64,000 nucleotides of DNA from JANQPD01 sp963715655 (GCA_963715655.1 OY970262.1:3038001-3102000), one strand, 5' to 3'; numbered from the stretch's first letter, positions 17,675-25,859 are shown. Translations and numbers: made by a program. Notes: generated by a model not told the origin, from the letters alone.

Positions 17675-17678
17675 AAAC

Positions 17679-17801
17679 ATTTCCCAACAAAAAAATAAAC
17701 TCAAGCCGGCTTTAATCCCGCTCCGGTAGGGGCTTTACGATGGACAGAGAAAACTTTCGTTTCTTTACAAATCCGCGGACAAAGCCGCCCTGCGTTTATT
17801 A
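17679..17801. repeat. attC-like palindromic element A
   Basis: It starts with ATTTCCCAAC, the near-complement of the GTTGGGCAAT box that precedes the same gene. The next 118 bases (17684-17801) form a long imperfect palindrome: the left arm AATAAACTCAAGCCGGCTTT pairs with AAAGCCGCCCTGCGTTTATT. A smaller internal AGAAA/TTTCT hairpin is also present. Element B at 22015-22131 is about 80% identical by my count. An IS1182 element is inserted 12 bases after it. Confidence 0.6.
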
Positions 17802-17865
17802 AAACCGTCAGACCACGCAAAAACTCACGTTAAATTGTGTGTAACTTTAAAGAATATTCTATGGC

Positions 17866-17908
17866 TGTTTTTACTTGTGTTTTATCTTGAACACAAGTTC
17901 TAAAAACA
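17866..17908 (+). promoter_or_regulatory. Hairpin directly upstream of the transposase start
   Basis: TGTTTTTACTTGTGTT pairs with AACACAAG and TAAAAACA, giving 16 base pairs with a three-base bulge. It ends five bases before the ATG at 17914. A hairpin here could hide the ribosome binding region in read-through transcripts, a known way of protecting insertion sequences from outside transcription; that function is inference. Confidence 0.6.
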
Positions 17909-17913
17909 GTAGT

Positions 17914-19410
17914 ATGCATCATTTAGACAGTGAGTTACCCAGAGATCAGATTAGCATGGTAGCCTTAGAAGAATTGGTAGGCAAAGACTCTTATGCTAGG
18001 CTAGTGGATTTGTTTGTAGAAGCCTTGCCCATGGAGCAATTAGGCTTTAAACATAGCAAGCATGAAAAAGAAGGCCGACCACCATATCATCCTAAAGTTT
18101 TATTAAAACTATACATGTATGGCTACCGCCATGGTTTGCGCTCTTCTAGTAAATTGCACCAAGCGTGCCTTGTAAATGTAGAGCTTTGGTGGCTTTTAAA
18201 AGGACTAAAGCCTAGCCCTAGAACCATTTTATACTTTAGAAAAAATAATCCCAAAGCATTTAAAAAAGCCTTTCAGCATTTTGTGCTGCTCCTAAAAGAC
18301 TGGAAGCTTATTGATGGTGAAACCATTGCTATAGATAGTTTTAAAATACGCGCTCAAAACAGTCTTAAAAATAATTTTAATCAAAAAAAAGTCGATCGGC
18401 ACCTGGAGTATATTGATGGTAAAATACAACAGTACAATCAGCAATTAGAACAAGCCGAAGCACCCGAAACTAAGCAAGAGATACAAGCTAAAATAGCCCA
18501 TCAAAAAACCAAGAAACTAAAATATAAGGCTATAGAGCAAGAGCTTAAAGATACGGGCGAAAGCCAACTCTCTAAAATAGATCCAGACGCTAAAAGCGTA
18601 GTGCTACACCGCAACATTGTAAACGTAGGTTACAACATACAGGCGGGTTGTGATAGTAAACACAAGCTGTTTGTAAATACTCAAACGGGTGATGTTAACG
18701 ATACGCATGCCCTTGGCCCTATGGCTTTAGAAGCCAAAACATTATTGGGCTTAAGTAAGATGCAAACACTTACCGATAAGGGCTATACTACGGGTGCAGA
18801 AATAGCTTTATGTGATGAAAATGATATTACTACTTACTCTTCGCCTAAAGAACATTCCTCTCAAAAAAACGGCTTGTATCCCATGCAAGATTTTGTATAC
18901 AACAAGCCAAAAGATACGTATCAATGTCCTGCTGGTAACATTTTACACACCAATGGCAGCGTATATCAAAAAGGTAATCATCGTGTAAAACACTATAAAA
19001 CAAAAGCGTGTAAAACATGCTTAGTACGAGACCGCTGTACCACCAATAAAAACGGGCGTTTTATAGAACGTGGCATGCACCAAGAGGCCTTGGAAAACAA
19101 TGCACAGCGAGTAAATGAAAACCCTGAGTATTATCGTTTGCGGCAACAAATTACCGAGCATCAGTTTGGTACATTAAAACGGCAATGGGGATTTACATAT
19201 ACCCTAATGAAACGCAAAGAACACGTACTTTCTGAGGTATACTTATGCTTTAGTGTGTATAATTTATTGCGCTCCTTTAGCATATTAGGCCCTGACAAGT
19301 TAAAAGCAAGGTTAAAAAGCCTTGGTCTTGTTTTTAAAACTTATTTTAAGCTGTTTAAAGCTCATTTAAGACATCTTAATTATTACTATCAATATCCGTT
19401 GCTGTACTAA
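17914..19410 (+). CDS. IS1182 family transposase
   Basis: A 498-residue DDE transposase. The start MHHLDSELPRDQ at 17914 is preferred over a TTG at 17875 that lies inside the upstream hairpin. The N-terminal part (PPYHPKVLLKLYMYGYRHGLRSS) is the DUF772-type domain of this family. Catalytic acids are likely in IAIDSFKIRAQNS, LTDKGYTTGAEI and ITEHQFGTLKRQWG. A cysteine cluster, KTKACKTCLVRDRCTTNKNG, is also typical of IS1182/ISL3-like DDE enzymes. The frame is intact, so it may be functional. Confidence 0.92.
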   Translation: MHHLDSELPRDQISMVALEELVGKDSYARLVDLFVEALPMEQLGFKHSKHEKEGRPPYHPKVLLKLYMYGYRHGLRSSSKLHQACLVNVELWWLLKGLKPSPRTILYFRKNNPKAFKKAFQHFVLLLKDWKLIDGETIAIDSFKIRAQNSLKNNFNQKKVDRHLEYIDGKIQQYNQQLEQAEAPETKQEIQAKIAHQKTKKLKYKAIEQELKDTGESQLSKIDPDAKSVVLHRNIVNVGYNIQAGCDSKHKLFVNTQTGDVNDTHALGPMALEAKTLLGLSKMQTLTDKGYTTGAEIALCDENDITTYSSPKEHSSQKNGLYPMQDFVYNKPKDTYQCPAGNILHTNGSVYQKGNHRVKHYKTKACKTCLVRDRCTTNKNGRFIERGMHQEALENNAQRVNENPEYYRLRQQITEHQFGTLKRQWGFTYTLMKRKEHVLSEVYLCFSVYNLLRSFSILGPDKLKARLKSLGLVFKTYFKLFKAHLRHLNYYYQYPLLY

Positions 19411-19497
19411 AAGCATTATTTTAGTGCCCTTACAAACCACGTAAGGCCTTGCTCAAAAACAATGAAAAACTAGATGAGGGTTATTGCGTGGACTCCC

Positions 19498-19507
19498 GTT
19501 GGCAAAC
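19498..19507 (+). other. Cassette-start-like box GTTGGCAAAC
   Basis: The box GTTGGCAAAC lies seven bases after the IS1182 right end and resembles GTTGGGCAAT (17079) and GTTGGCACCT (21496). The gene it would introduce starts 148 bases later. No complementary box was found after the following genes, apart from a weak TGCCAA at about 20206. Confidence 0.4.
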
Positions 19508-19654
19508 ATTCCCCACATTAGCCCGTCCGAAATTAATAAAGAAAAATATCAATTTCTACCAGAGCTAATTAATTTCTCAAGCTAACGATAAAATTGAAAA
19601 ATATTCATATACAATAATTTACGATTTGGTAATTTTACAGTTAGTCAGAATTAA

Positions 19655-20215
19655 ATGAAAAAGAATAGTAAAATAGCGTTAGGTTGCTTTGGCAGCTTAA
19701 TTATATTCATTTTTTTGGCTTATTTGGGAGCTTGGTTAATTGCTCCGGGCTCATATGCAAGAGCGGAAACTTATGATTTCGATATATCAGAAGATTCTCT
19801 ATTGACCATAATTTATGAAGTCAAACAAGAAAACCCTGAATTGGACTTAACCCAAAAGGTCAATCTACCGAATGAACAATATTTTGACCTAGAAGATGGA
19901 AGACGAGATGAGAATGACTATTGGTATTCTGTGTACTTCTACTACCCAAACAAAAACGAAATTCTCCACACTTGGACTAGACCTAAATCTAAAAACTCAA
20001 CAACATTTGCATTTGTAGGCATAAACAGCGGTTTGACTCTGGGAAATTGGAGAACAATAAATGAGAGTTTTTGGTGGTGGAAAAACAAGCCTGACATAAA
20101 AGAATTCGAAGAAAGAATTTTGAGTAAAATAAAAGAAAAAACGAAAGCACACACAATCGCTATAAAACATACCCTACGGGACACTTTTCATAGCGGGAAA
20201 GTTAGTGCCAATTAA
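19655..20215 (+). CDS. Hypothetical membrane-anchored protein, cassette-like gene
   Basis: A 186-residue protein of unknown family. One N-terminal membrane segment is clear (LIIFIFLAYLGAWLIA, about residues 14-29). The rest is soluble and aromatic-rich (NDYWYSVYFYYPNKNEILHTW, ESFWWWKNKPDIKEFEERIL), probably outside the inner membrane. The final residues HTLRDTFHSGKVSAN are read from DNA resembling spacer sequence (ACCCTACGGGACAC and GTGCCAAT), so the natural C-terminus may have been extended by recombination. It is directly upstream of a broken membrane gene. Confidence 0.55.
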   Translation: MKKNSKIALGCFGSLIIFIFLAYLGAWLIAPGSYARAETYDFDISEDSLLTIIYEVKQENPELDLTQKVNLPNEQYFDLEDGRRDENDYWYSVYFYYPNKNEILHTWTRPKSKNSTTFAFVGINSGLTLGNWRTINESFWWWKNKPDIKEFEERILSKIKEKTKAHTIAIKHTLRDTFHSGKVSAN

Positions 20216-20216
20216 A

Positions 20217-20864
20217 ATGAAGAGCTACAAACTGACAATATTTAATCAATCAAGGGTTATTGCCATAGTCTTTTTGTCTCCTGCTATTCTATTGGGTTCT
20301 TTGTTTGTAGGATTGGAGTTTATGCCTAAAGGCTACTTTTGGATTGTTTCAATTCCACTGTTTACAGGACTAGCAGGACTGATATAATACTTCGCTAAAG
20401 GAGATTTAATCGTTGACTTTGATGATAAAATCTTGATTTTCAAATGGAAAAAGAAACTGATTTTTAATTGCTCTGAAATAGAAGCAATACCTACAAAAGA
20501 GATTAAAACAGTTGTGATTGACCAACACCAATTACTAAGAAAAATAATCACTTCAGACAGGGAAATAAATATTAGTAACGGTAAATTACTAATGAAAGAC
20601 TCTCAGAAGTTTATAAACCTATTACGCTCAATTATCAGACAGAACGATGGTAGAGAAATTGATAGTTGGGACGTTTGGCAAGAGAAAGGATATCTAAAAT
20701 GGGCGCTAAGAATCAATACGTTGATTATTATTTTAATGGTTGGAATAATTATGACGTTCGCAGTAATCAAGGGCTTTGACAAAATTCCCCCAGCAAGTTT
20801 GTTTATGTTGGTATTCTTATTACCTCAAATGCTTTTATATCAAAGACAAATGAAAGAAAAATAA
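20217..20864 (+). pseudogene. Hypothetical membrane protein gene with an in-frame stop
   Basis: A single reading frame of 216 codons starts MKSYKLTIFNQSR and is interrupted by one TAA at 20385-20387 (codon 57), after FTGLAGLI and before YFAKGDLIVDF. The two halves are in the same frame and make one sensible protein: two N-terminal membrane segments, a soluble part (LIVDFDDKILIFKWKKKLIF) that looks like a bacterial PH-like strand pattern, and two C-terminal membrane segments. The nonsense codon probably inactivates it unless it is read through. The family is unknown. It lies one base after the previous stop. Confidence 0.6.
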
Positions 20865-20879
20865 ACAAAAGGTGGTATT

Positions 20880-21449
20880 CGAATAGACGGCTCCGCCCCT
20901 AAATAGGAACGGAGTGCGCCTCTCACACCACTGTACGTACGGGTCTCGTATACAGCGGTTTCTGATTCATCACCCTAAGGCTCTTTTCACCCTTGGGGCT
21001 ATCCTCTAGTTTAAGCATAGGCTATGTTTTTGCATTCCTATGCGAATCTTAAAGAAAACCAGATTCAGTCCTTCTCCCGCTTGAGCGGGATACTACGACT
21101 TCTTTGCTAAGCCAACTCGTGGCTACAAAGACCTCCCCCGGTAAGGTAAATACCCTTCTGCCTAATCCTGCGGAATCTACGTAGTTGCCTTTTTGTATTC
21201 TTAGGGCTTTGCAATGTTGTGCATACTTACCCAAGTAACCATGCCTCTTATTCCGTTCCTGTTTGGCCTGTCCTGAGCTTGACGAAGGGTCAGTTCAAAC
21301 AACGTAGTCCCGCTTACTTCAGTCCTAAGTTCACACTTAGCAACCTTGCGGCTTACTTTGCTTCTGGGCACGACCCCAGCGCATCAGGGACTTCCACCCT
21401 TTGGGACATTCTAATTTCTAGAACTATATTTACCATTCAAGGCACACAC
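20880..21449 (-). mobile_element. ORF-less group II intron (copy 2)
   Basis: A minus-strand group II intron of about 570 bases without the reverse transcriptase gene. It keeps the same domain V/VI end as copy 1 (20888-20962) and the same 5' region (21092-21449, corresponding to 16562-16895), including the GUGUGUGCC start. The part between them is short and mostly unrelated to copy 1. It would need a maturase in trans, most simply from the copy at 15128. It also lies between two + strand genes in antisense orientation. Confidence 0.7.
21265..21290. repeat. 26-base insertion in intron copy 2
   Basis: Compared with copy 1 (around 16731), copy 2 carries about 26 extra bases containing CCTGAGCTTGACGAAGGG. 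This is very like a short sequence that recurs in intergenic regions of many bacterial genomes. It marks the two introns as separately evolved copies. Confidence 0.45.
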
Positions 21450-21459
21450 ATTCTGAATA

Positions 21460-21483
21460 GTGCATACCCTGCGGGATATGCAC
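21460..21483. other. Stem-loop next to the 5' splice site of intron copy 2
   Basis: GTGCATA pairs with TATGCAC and CCC with GGG, with a three-base loop and one bulged A. Read on the intron strand it is the end of the 5' exon, about 10 bases before the intron begins. Class C group II introns insert just after such stem-loops. Confidence 0.55.
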
Positions 21484-21495
21484 CATAAAGTAACG

Positions 21496-21513
21496 GTTGG
21501 CACCTATTTGAAA
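21496..21513 (+). other. Cassette-start box GTTGGCACCT with TATTTGAAA leader
   Basis: GTTGGCACCT is followed immediately by TATTTGAAA and the ATG at 21514. The exact 10-base reverse complement AGGTGCCAAC lies after the gene at 22010-22019. The same arrangement surrounds the 17096 gene. Confidence 0.55.
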
Positions 21514-21984
21514 ATGACCCTTCGAGAGACAATAAGAAATATCATTGGCATTTTACTTTTGACCTCTTTCTCGGTACAAGGACAGGAGTTGGATAGTCTT
21601 GACTTCGTATACCAGAAAATCCTCGACAACAAAGATTTCGTTGACAAAATCAAAGACAAACCTGAATTACTCTGCGACAGTACATTAATTTTTCAGAGAA
21701 CTGCAATTTGGGAACCGACAAACCTAAGTTTTGACGATAAAATACTTCTTTATGACACGACCATCACAGACTGTCCAGTTCTGAAAATCAAAGTGAAACC
21801 ATTAAAGAAAAACCGATTTGAAATTCTGGCTTATATCACAAAATCTTTTCCTCCTCTCGAACAAGGAGGTTGTTTCAGAAAACTTACGGTTACTTACAAA
21901 TGCAAACTTGTCACGAAAAAGAATAAGTGGGAATTCAAGAACGTTGAAATTGAATCAATTGATGGACTTTTGATGACACTTTGA
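21514..21984 (+). CDS. Hypothetical secreted protein, cassette-like gene
   Basis: A 156-residue protein. The start at 21514 follows the TATTTGAAA leader and gives a signal peptide (TIRNIIGILLLTSFSVQGQ). The longer frame from 21460 would start inside the intron-flanking stem-loop. The mature part is small and lysine-rich with two cysteines near CDSTLIF and TDCPVLKIK, and more in GGCFRKL and YKCKLV, so disulfides are possible. No family is recognised. It sits between exactly complementary 10-base boxes, the clearest cassette in the island. Confidence 0.6.
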   Translation: MTLRETIRNIIGILLLTSFSVQGQELDSLDFVYQKILDNKDFVDKIKDKPELLCDSTLIFQRTAIWEPTNLSFDDKILLYDTTITDCPVLKIKVKPLKKNRFEILAYITKSFPPLEQGGCFRKLTVTYKCKLVTKKNKWEFKNVEIESIDGLLMTL

Positions 21985-22009
21985 ACGGAAAAGAAAAAAA
22001 AAGAAAAAC

Positions 22010-22131
22010 AGGTGCCAACAAAAAATAAAAGCAAGTCGGCTTTAACCACGCTCAGGTTGGGGCTTTGCAGTGGACAGAGAAACATTCCGTTTCTTTAAAA
22101 CACCACGCACGAAGCCGCCCTGCGTTTAGTA
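22010..22131. repeat. attC-like palindromic element B
   Basis: It begins with AGGTGCCAAC, the exact complement of the box before the same gene. It continues as a 117-base imperfect palindrome (22015-22131) whose left arm AAGCAAGTCGGCTT pairs with AAGCCGCCCTGCGTT near the right end. It is about 80% identical to element A (17684-17801), with one gap. It ends 26 bases before the next gene's ATG. Confidence 0.6.
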
Positions 22132-22157
22132 AGTGCCTAAACGAACAGCTAAATAGA

Positions 22158-22610
22158 ATGGAACTAACAACTGAAATTAAAGAGTATATAAGTAGAAGTA
22201 TTTTGTGCTGGCTTGCAACTGTATCGGCTGAAAATATACCGAACGTTTCGCCAAAAGAAATCTTTAACTACTACAAGAACGGCAGAGTTATTATCGCAAA
22301 TATTGCTTCTCCACAAACCATTCGAAATATCAAACAGAATGAAAATGTTTGCCTAAGTTTTATCGATATTTTAATTCAAAAAGGATTTCAGCTAAAAGGT
22401 AAAGCAAAAATTATAGCAAAAACGGATTCTGAATTTGCGGAAATGGAAAAAATATTGACCGAAATGACGAATGGAAATTTTCCCTTTTCAACCATAACTG
22501 AAATTACCGTAGAAAAAGTTAAGCCAATAATTGCTCCAAAATATATACTCTATCCTGAAACAACGGAACAAGAACAAGTAGAAAGTGCAAAAAAAATATA
22601 TGGCTTATAA
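22158..22610 (+). CDS. Pyridoxamine 5'-phosphate oxidase family protein
   Basis: A 150-residue flavin-binding split-barrel protein. ILCWLATVSAENIPNVSPKE and VIIANIASPQTIRNIKQN match the FMN-binding region of small PNPOx-like proteins; FQLKGKAKI is the next strand. The start at 22158 is chosen because upstream sequence in this frame belongs to the palindromic element B. Such proteins bind FMN, F420 or haem and often act as reductases; the substrate is unknown. The cupin gene follows 12 bases later, so the two form a small operon at the end of the island. Confidence 0.8.
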   Translation: MELTTEIKEYISRSILCWLATVSAENIPNVSPKEIFNYYKNGRVIIANIASPQTIRNIKQNENVCLSFIDILIQKGFQLKGKAKIIAKTDSEFAEMEKILTEMTNGNFPFSTITEITVEKVKPIIAPKYILYPETTEQEQVESAKKIYGL

Positions 22611-22622
22611 CGTAAAGTCAAC

Positions 22623-22988
22623 ATGGAAATAAAAAAGGTTAACTTACAATCAAAGTTAAATACATTCAGTGACTATTGGACTCCGAAAATTGTTGGAGAA
22701 CTTAACAATCAACTTGTTAAAATAGCAAAGTTTAAAGGAGAGTTTGTTATGCACAAGCACGAACAAGAAGACGAGCTTTTTTTAGTTATAGCTGGTAAAT
22801 TATTTATTAAGCTAGCAAATAAAACGTTAGAATTAAATCCAGGTGAATTTGTTATTATTCCAAAAGGGGTAGAACATAAACCGTTTGCTCCAAAAGAAGT
22901 TAGTGTAATGCTATTTGAACCAGCCTCAACCCTGAATACCGGAAATACTAAAAATGAATTGACTGTTTCTGACTTAGAAAGACTGTAG
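22623..22988 (+). CDS. Cupin domain protein
   Basis: A 121-residue single-domain cupin. FVMHKHEQEDELFLVIAGKLFI holds the first motif (HxHxxxE) and PGEFVIIPKGVEHKPFAP the second (G...P..H), so the three histidines and one glutamate for a metal are present. Small cupins of this type are often isomerases, dioxygenases or sugar-binding proteins, so no exact reaction can be given. It is 12 bases after the PNPOx-like gene, suggesting a shared function. Confidence 0.85.
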   Translation: MEIKKVNLQSKLNTFSDYWTPKIVGELNNQLVKIAKFKGEFVMHKHEQEDELFLVIAGKLFIKLANKTLELNPGEFVIIPKGVEHKPFAPKEVSVMLFEPASTLNTGNTKNELTVSDLERL

Positions 22989-23400
22989 CAATGAAGTTTG
23001 CCACACAAATATTATAGGTTACAATTGGGATGGACTCGCTGATTTTTATATAAAAAAGTTCCTGTTAAAGGTAGTGGTTGCACAACCCTTTAAAGGAGAA
23101 AACTCATAATATTAAAGGAGCGTTTAAAGGGCTTCACTTGTTTTGATCAAACTTTTTTCAGGAGCAATTTGAGATAATCAAATAAACCTACCTTACACTT
23201 GATAAAAAGTGTTTTCAAAAAGCTATTCACTTACCTGGTTGTATTTTAAACCACCCTTTTAGATATGTTAGTACTATGCTTTACTTTTTTAAAGCATGTG
23301 CTGAGCTTGATAAGTGTTGTAAGCAGGAGCTGTAATTGAGATTTTTGATGTCTCTAGTTTATACTATTCTCAAGGCACAGGCCTCAAATTACAATTCCCT
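22989..23400. other. 412-base gap with nothing recognised
   Basis: No ORF with protein-like composition, no clear hairpin with a T run and no copy of the cassette palindromes was seen. The island appears to end here, and the core genome resumes with the convergent PKD-domain gene. Confidence 0.5.
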
Positions 23401-25578
23401 CTACCTTACCACATGCTTAATAACTTTACTCCCCTTCGCTCCTTTCAAAGAAAAATAGTAAACCCCATTTGCTAAGCTTTTCAAATTTATCGTTTGACTT
23501 GCTTGTAATGTTTTCTCAAAAACTAGCGTTCCAAGCGTATTATGCACTTTTAATTGTACTTCTTCCTGCACCTCTATTTGCACCAAACCGGTACTTGGGT
23601 TCGGAAATAAATTCACTGCTAAGGCATTAGCTTCGCTTAACCCAATTTGATTTAATTTAAATGCACGTTCATACGAACCACTACAATCATTAAACACAGT
23701 AAGCGATACTAAATAATTTAAGCTTGGGGTTGCATAAATATGGCGAGGGGTTAAGCTGGCACTATTGGTATTTCCATCGCCAAAATTCCATAAAAAAGTA
23801 CTGGTATTTGTAGCATTAGAACCATCAAAATCAATGGTCATACCCGCAGCTGAAGTGCTTACTAGCGTATAGTTCCAATCTACCCAAGGTGATGGGCAAA
23901 CTTCCACACTATCTGCGTAAGTCAAACTATCGCCACAGATATTTACGAGTAAAACGTTTACCCAATACATTCCACCGGCTGCGTATTTATGCTTAGTTAT
24001 CGCCCCTGTTCCAGTGGTTCCGTCTCCAAAATCCCAAACAAATTGCGTAGCACCACCTAAACTTGAAGAGGCATCAAAAACCACGCTATCACTTACAAGC
24101 GTGTAGGTAAAATTTCCTTTTAAAGTATCACATACGTTAATGTTCTGTATCAATGTATCTAGCACACCACAGGCATTTTCTACCACAAGCTGCACGTTGT
24201 AATTACCGGCCATAGCGTAAGTATGCACAGGGTTTGCTACTGCAGAAGGTGCACTTCCATCACCAAAATTCCAATTATAAGTAACTGCGTTTACAGAAGT
24301 TGCTTGCGCGTTAAAATTAACCCGTAACTTATTGTTTACCTGAGTAAAACCAGCTTGTACCGTGCTTAAAGCAGGCATAAAATAAAACAAGGTATCGGCC
24401 TGATCTGCCATTAACTGTCCACAAGTAGAAAGCAAAGTATTATTATCGCTCCCATTGGTTACGGTTACTTGTATCGTATCATTTAAGCCAAACACTTGAC
24501 CTACGGACAATTCTATGGTAGAGTCATTTAAAAAAGTGGCGCTTTGCACAGTGATGACTCCTTGCTTAACAGAAATCACTTCAAACTCAGAAGCACTATT
24601 GGTAAGTGAGCCCCTTCCAATTTTTCGGCTAGCGGCTACTTTAATTTTAGATGAAGTACAACTTAAGGAATCAGGATTTGCTCCGGTTGGATAGCTTAAG
24701 TTAAAGGGTAACGGTGTGCAAGAAGAACTAGCCTGCACTACGGTAGAAATACGCGATTGACCGATTAGCATTTTTAGGTTTGTGTTGGTATCTAATCTAA
24801 ACTCGCTGTATTGGCAGGTTAATATGTACGTTCCTCCCACGTTAACAGTAGTCTGTACTTCGCCCGTATTATTATTTATAACATAACCGCTAGTAGAACC
24901 GGTTTGATTGCCTTGGCTGTATCCATTGGCGTAAAGAATGGGATTGGTAGTGTTCCCTGTTTTGTAAAGGGGAGTGCTTTTGGTAAAGTGAATGCTATCT
25001 CCATCAGCATCGGTGTAAGAAAAAAGTGAAATGGGTTTATTGGTGCATACCGCCTGTATAAATTGACTAACCGGCAGCACAGGACTTGAGTTTGGTCCCG
25101 CCATATTGTTTAAGCGTACTTCAAAGTAATTTGTATTAAAGTTGTTAGACATATTTATGCCTGCATTAAAACGACCAAAACCCGCAGCAATACTAAATAA
25201 ATAACTGGAGCAAACACCGGGAAGGATTATAGTATCTCTATACAAAGCTAAACCGTAGCCATTTTGTATGGTAGATGCGCTGCTGCAATAATCAGCACCT
25301 GCCAATGGTAAAAGTGCGGAACCACCGGCAGAAATTCTAGGAAGTGAAAAGGATGTGTTAGAAAAACAACCGCTCGTTAAATTTATGGTAGCTGTAGATG
25401 GGGCAGCAAGACCTTGTTTATCATAAATACTGTACATATATAGTACGTATTGATTCGGATTATTATTTACTTGAGCAACACTTTCGTATCGTATAATAAT
25501 TCCTCCTACTTCATGACCCGCGTATGTATTAGAAAGAACAGAAAAACAAAACAGTAATACGATTACTTTTTTTAACAT
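23401..25578 (-). CDS. PKD-domain surface protein with T9SS sorting domain
   Basis: A 725-residue secreted protein. A signal peptide (LLFCFSVLSNTYAGHEVGG) is followed by a region typical of Bacteroidetes surface proteins. Three PKD domains are visible by their WNFGDG or WDFGDG motifs at about residues 433, 513 and 594. The C-terminus from about residue 655 (NLFPNPSTGLVQIEV ... GVYYFSLKGAKGSKVIKHVV) is a type A T9SS sorting domain. It is probably displayed at the cell surface, for example as an adhesin. It is transcribed alone towards the island. Confidence 0.88.
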   Translation of the reverse strand: MLKKVIVLLFCFSVLSNTYAGHEVGGIIIRYESVAQVNNNPNQYVLYMYSIYDKQGLAAPSTATINLTSGCFSNTSFSLPRISAGGSALLPLAGADYCSSASTIQNGYGLALYRDTIILPGVCSSYLFSIAAGFGRFNAGINMSNNFNTNYFEVRLNNMAGPNSSPVLPVSQFIQAVCTNKPISLFSYTDADGDSIHFTKSTPLYKTGNTTNPILYANGYSQGNQTGSTSGYVINNNTGEVQTTVNVGGTYILTCQYSEFRLDTNTNLKMLIGQSRISTVVQASSSCTPLPFNLSYPTGANPDSLSCTSSKIKVAASRKIGRGSLTNSASEFEVISVKQGVITVQSATFLNDSTIELSVGQVFGLNDTIQVTVTNGSDNNTLLSTCGQLMADQADTLFYFMPALSTVQAGFTQVNNKLRVNFNAQATSVNAVTYNWNFGDGSAPSAVANPVHTYAMAGNYNVQLVVENACGVLDTLIQNINVCDTLKGNFTYTLVSDSVVFDASSSLGGATQFVWDFGDGTTGTGAITKHKYAAGGMYWVNVLLVNICGDSLTYADSVEVCPSPWVDWNYTLVSTSAAGMTIDFDGSNATNTSTFLWNFGDGNTNSASLTPRHIYATPSLNYLVSLTVFNDCSGSYERAFKLNQIGLSEANALAVNLFPNPSTGLVQIEVQEEVQLKVHNTLGTLVFEKTLQASQTINLKSLANGVYYFSLKGAKGSKVIKHVVR

Positions 25579-25859
25579 CTTGGTAGGTTTTCTTTGATTG
25601 ATGAAACTAAAGTAACGGAATGCCGCTCAATAAAACCAATGGAATGATTGAAGCCACACGTTTATTTTGTTTTCGTTGAAGCGCACGCATTATTATATTA
25701 TTAAAAAACTTATATGTTTGATTTGTGGATAGATAAATTGATTTAACGAAATTTTGGTAATCAATACGCTAACCTATAAGTAAGGTTTTTTTAATGCATG
25801 GCTTGAGCCTTTTTATCCTACTTTTAACCTGTTATATCACACTCAACAAAACCCTATTT

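Larger units (their letters stand above)
17813..19491 (+). mobile_element. IS1182-family insertion sequence
   Basis: The element is bounded by imperfect terminal inverted repeats. The left end is CCACGCAAAAACTCAC and the reverse complement of the right end is CCACGCAATAACCCTC (13 of 16 bases match). It is about 1,679 bp long with a single transposase gene. I see no target duplication. Joining the flanks brings element A next to the GTTGGCAAAC box at 19498, so the element appears to have landed at the junction between two cassette-like units. Confidence 0.75.

Noticed and set aside
17875..17913. TTG start for the IS1182 transposase at 17875
   Set aside because: The codons fall inside a strong hairpin and the encoded residues do not resemble the family N-terminus; ATG at 17914 is more likely.
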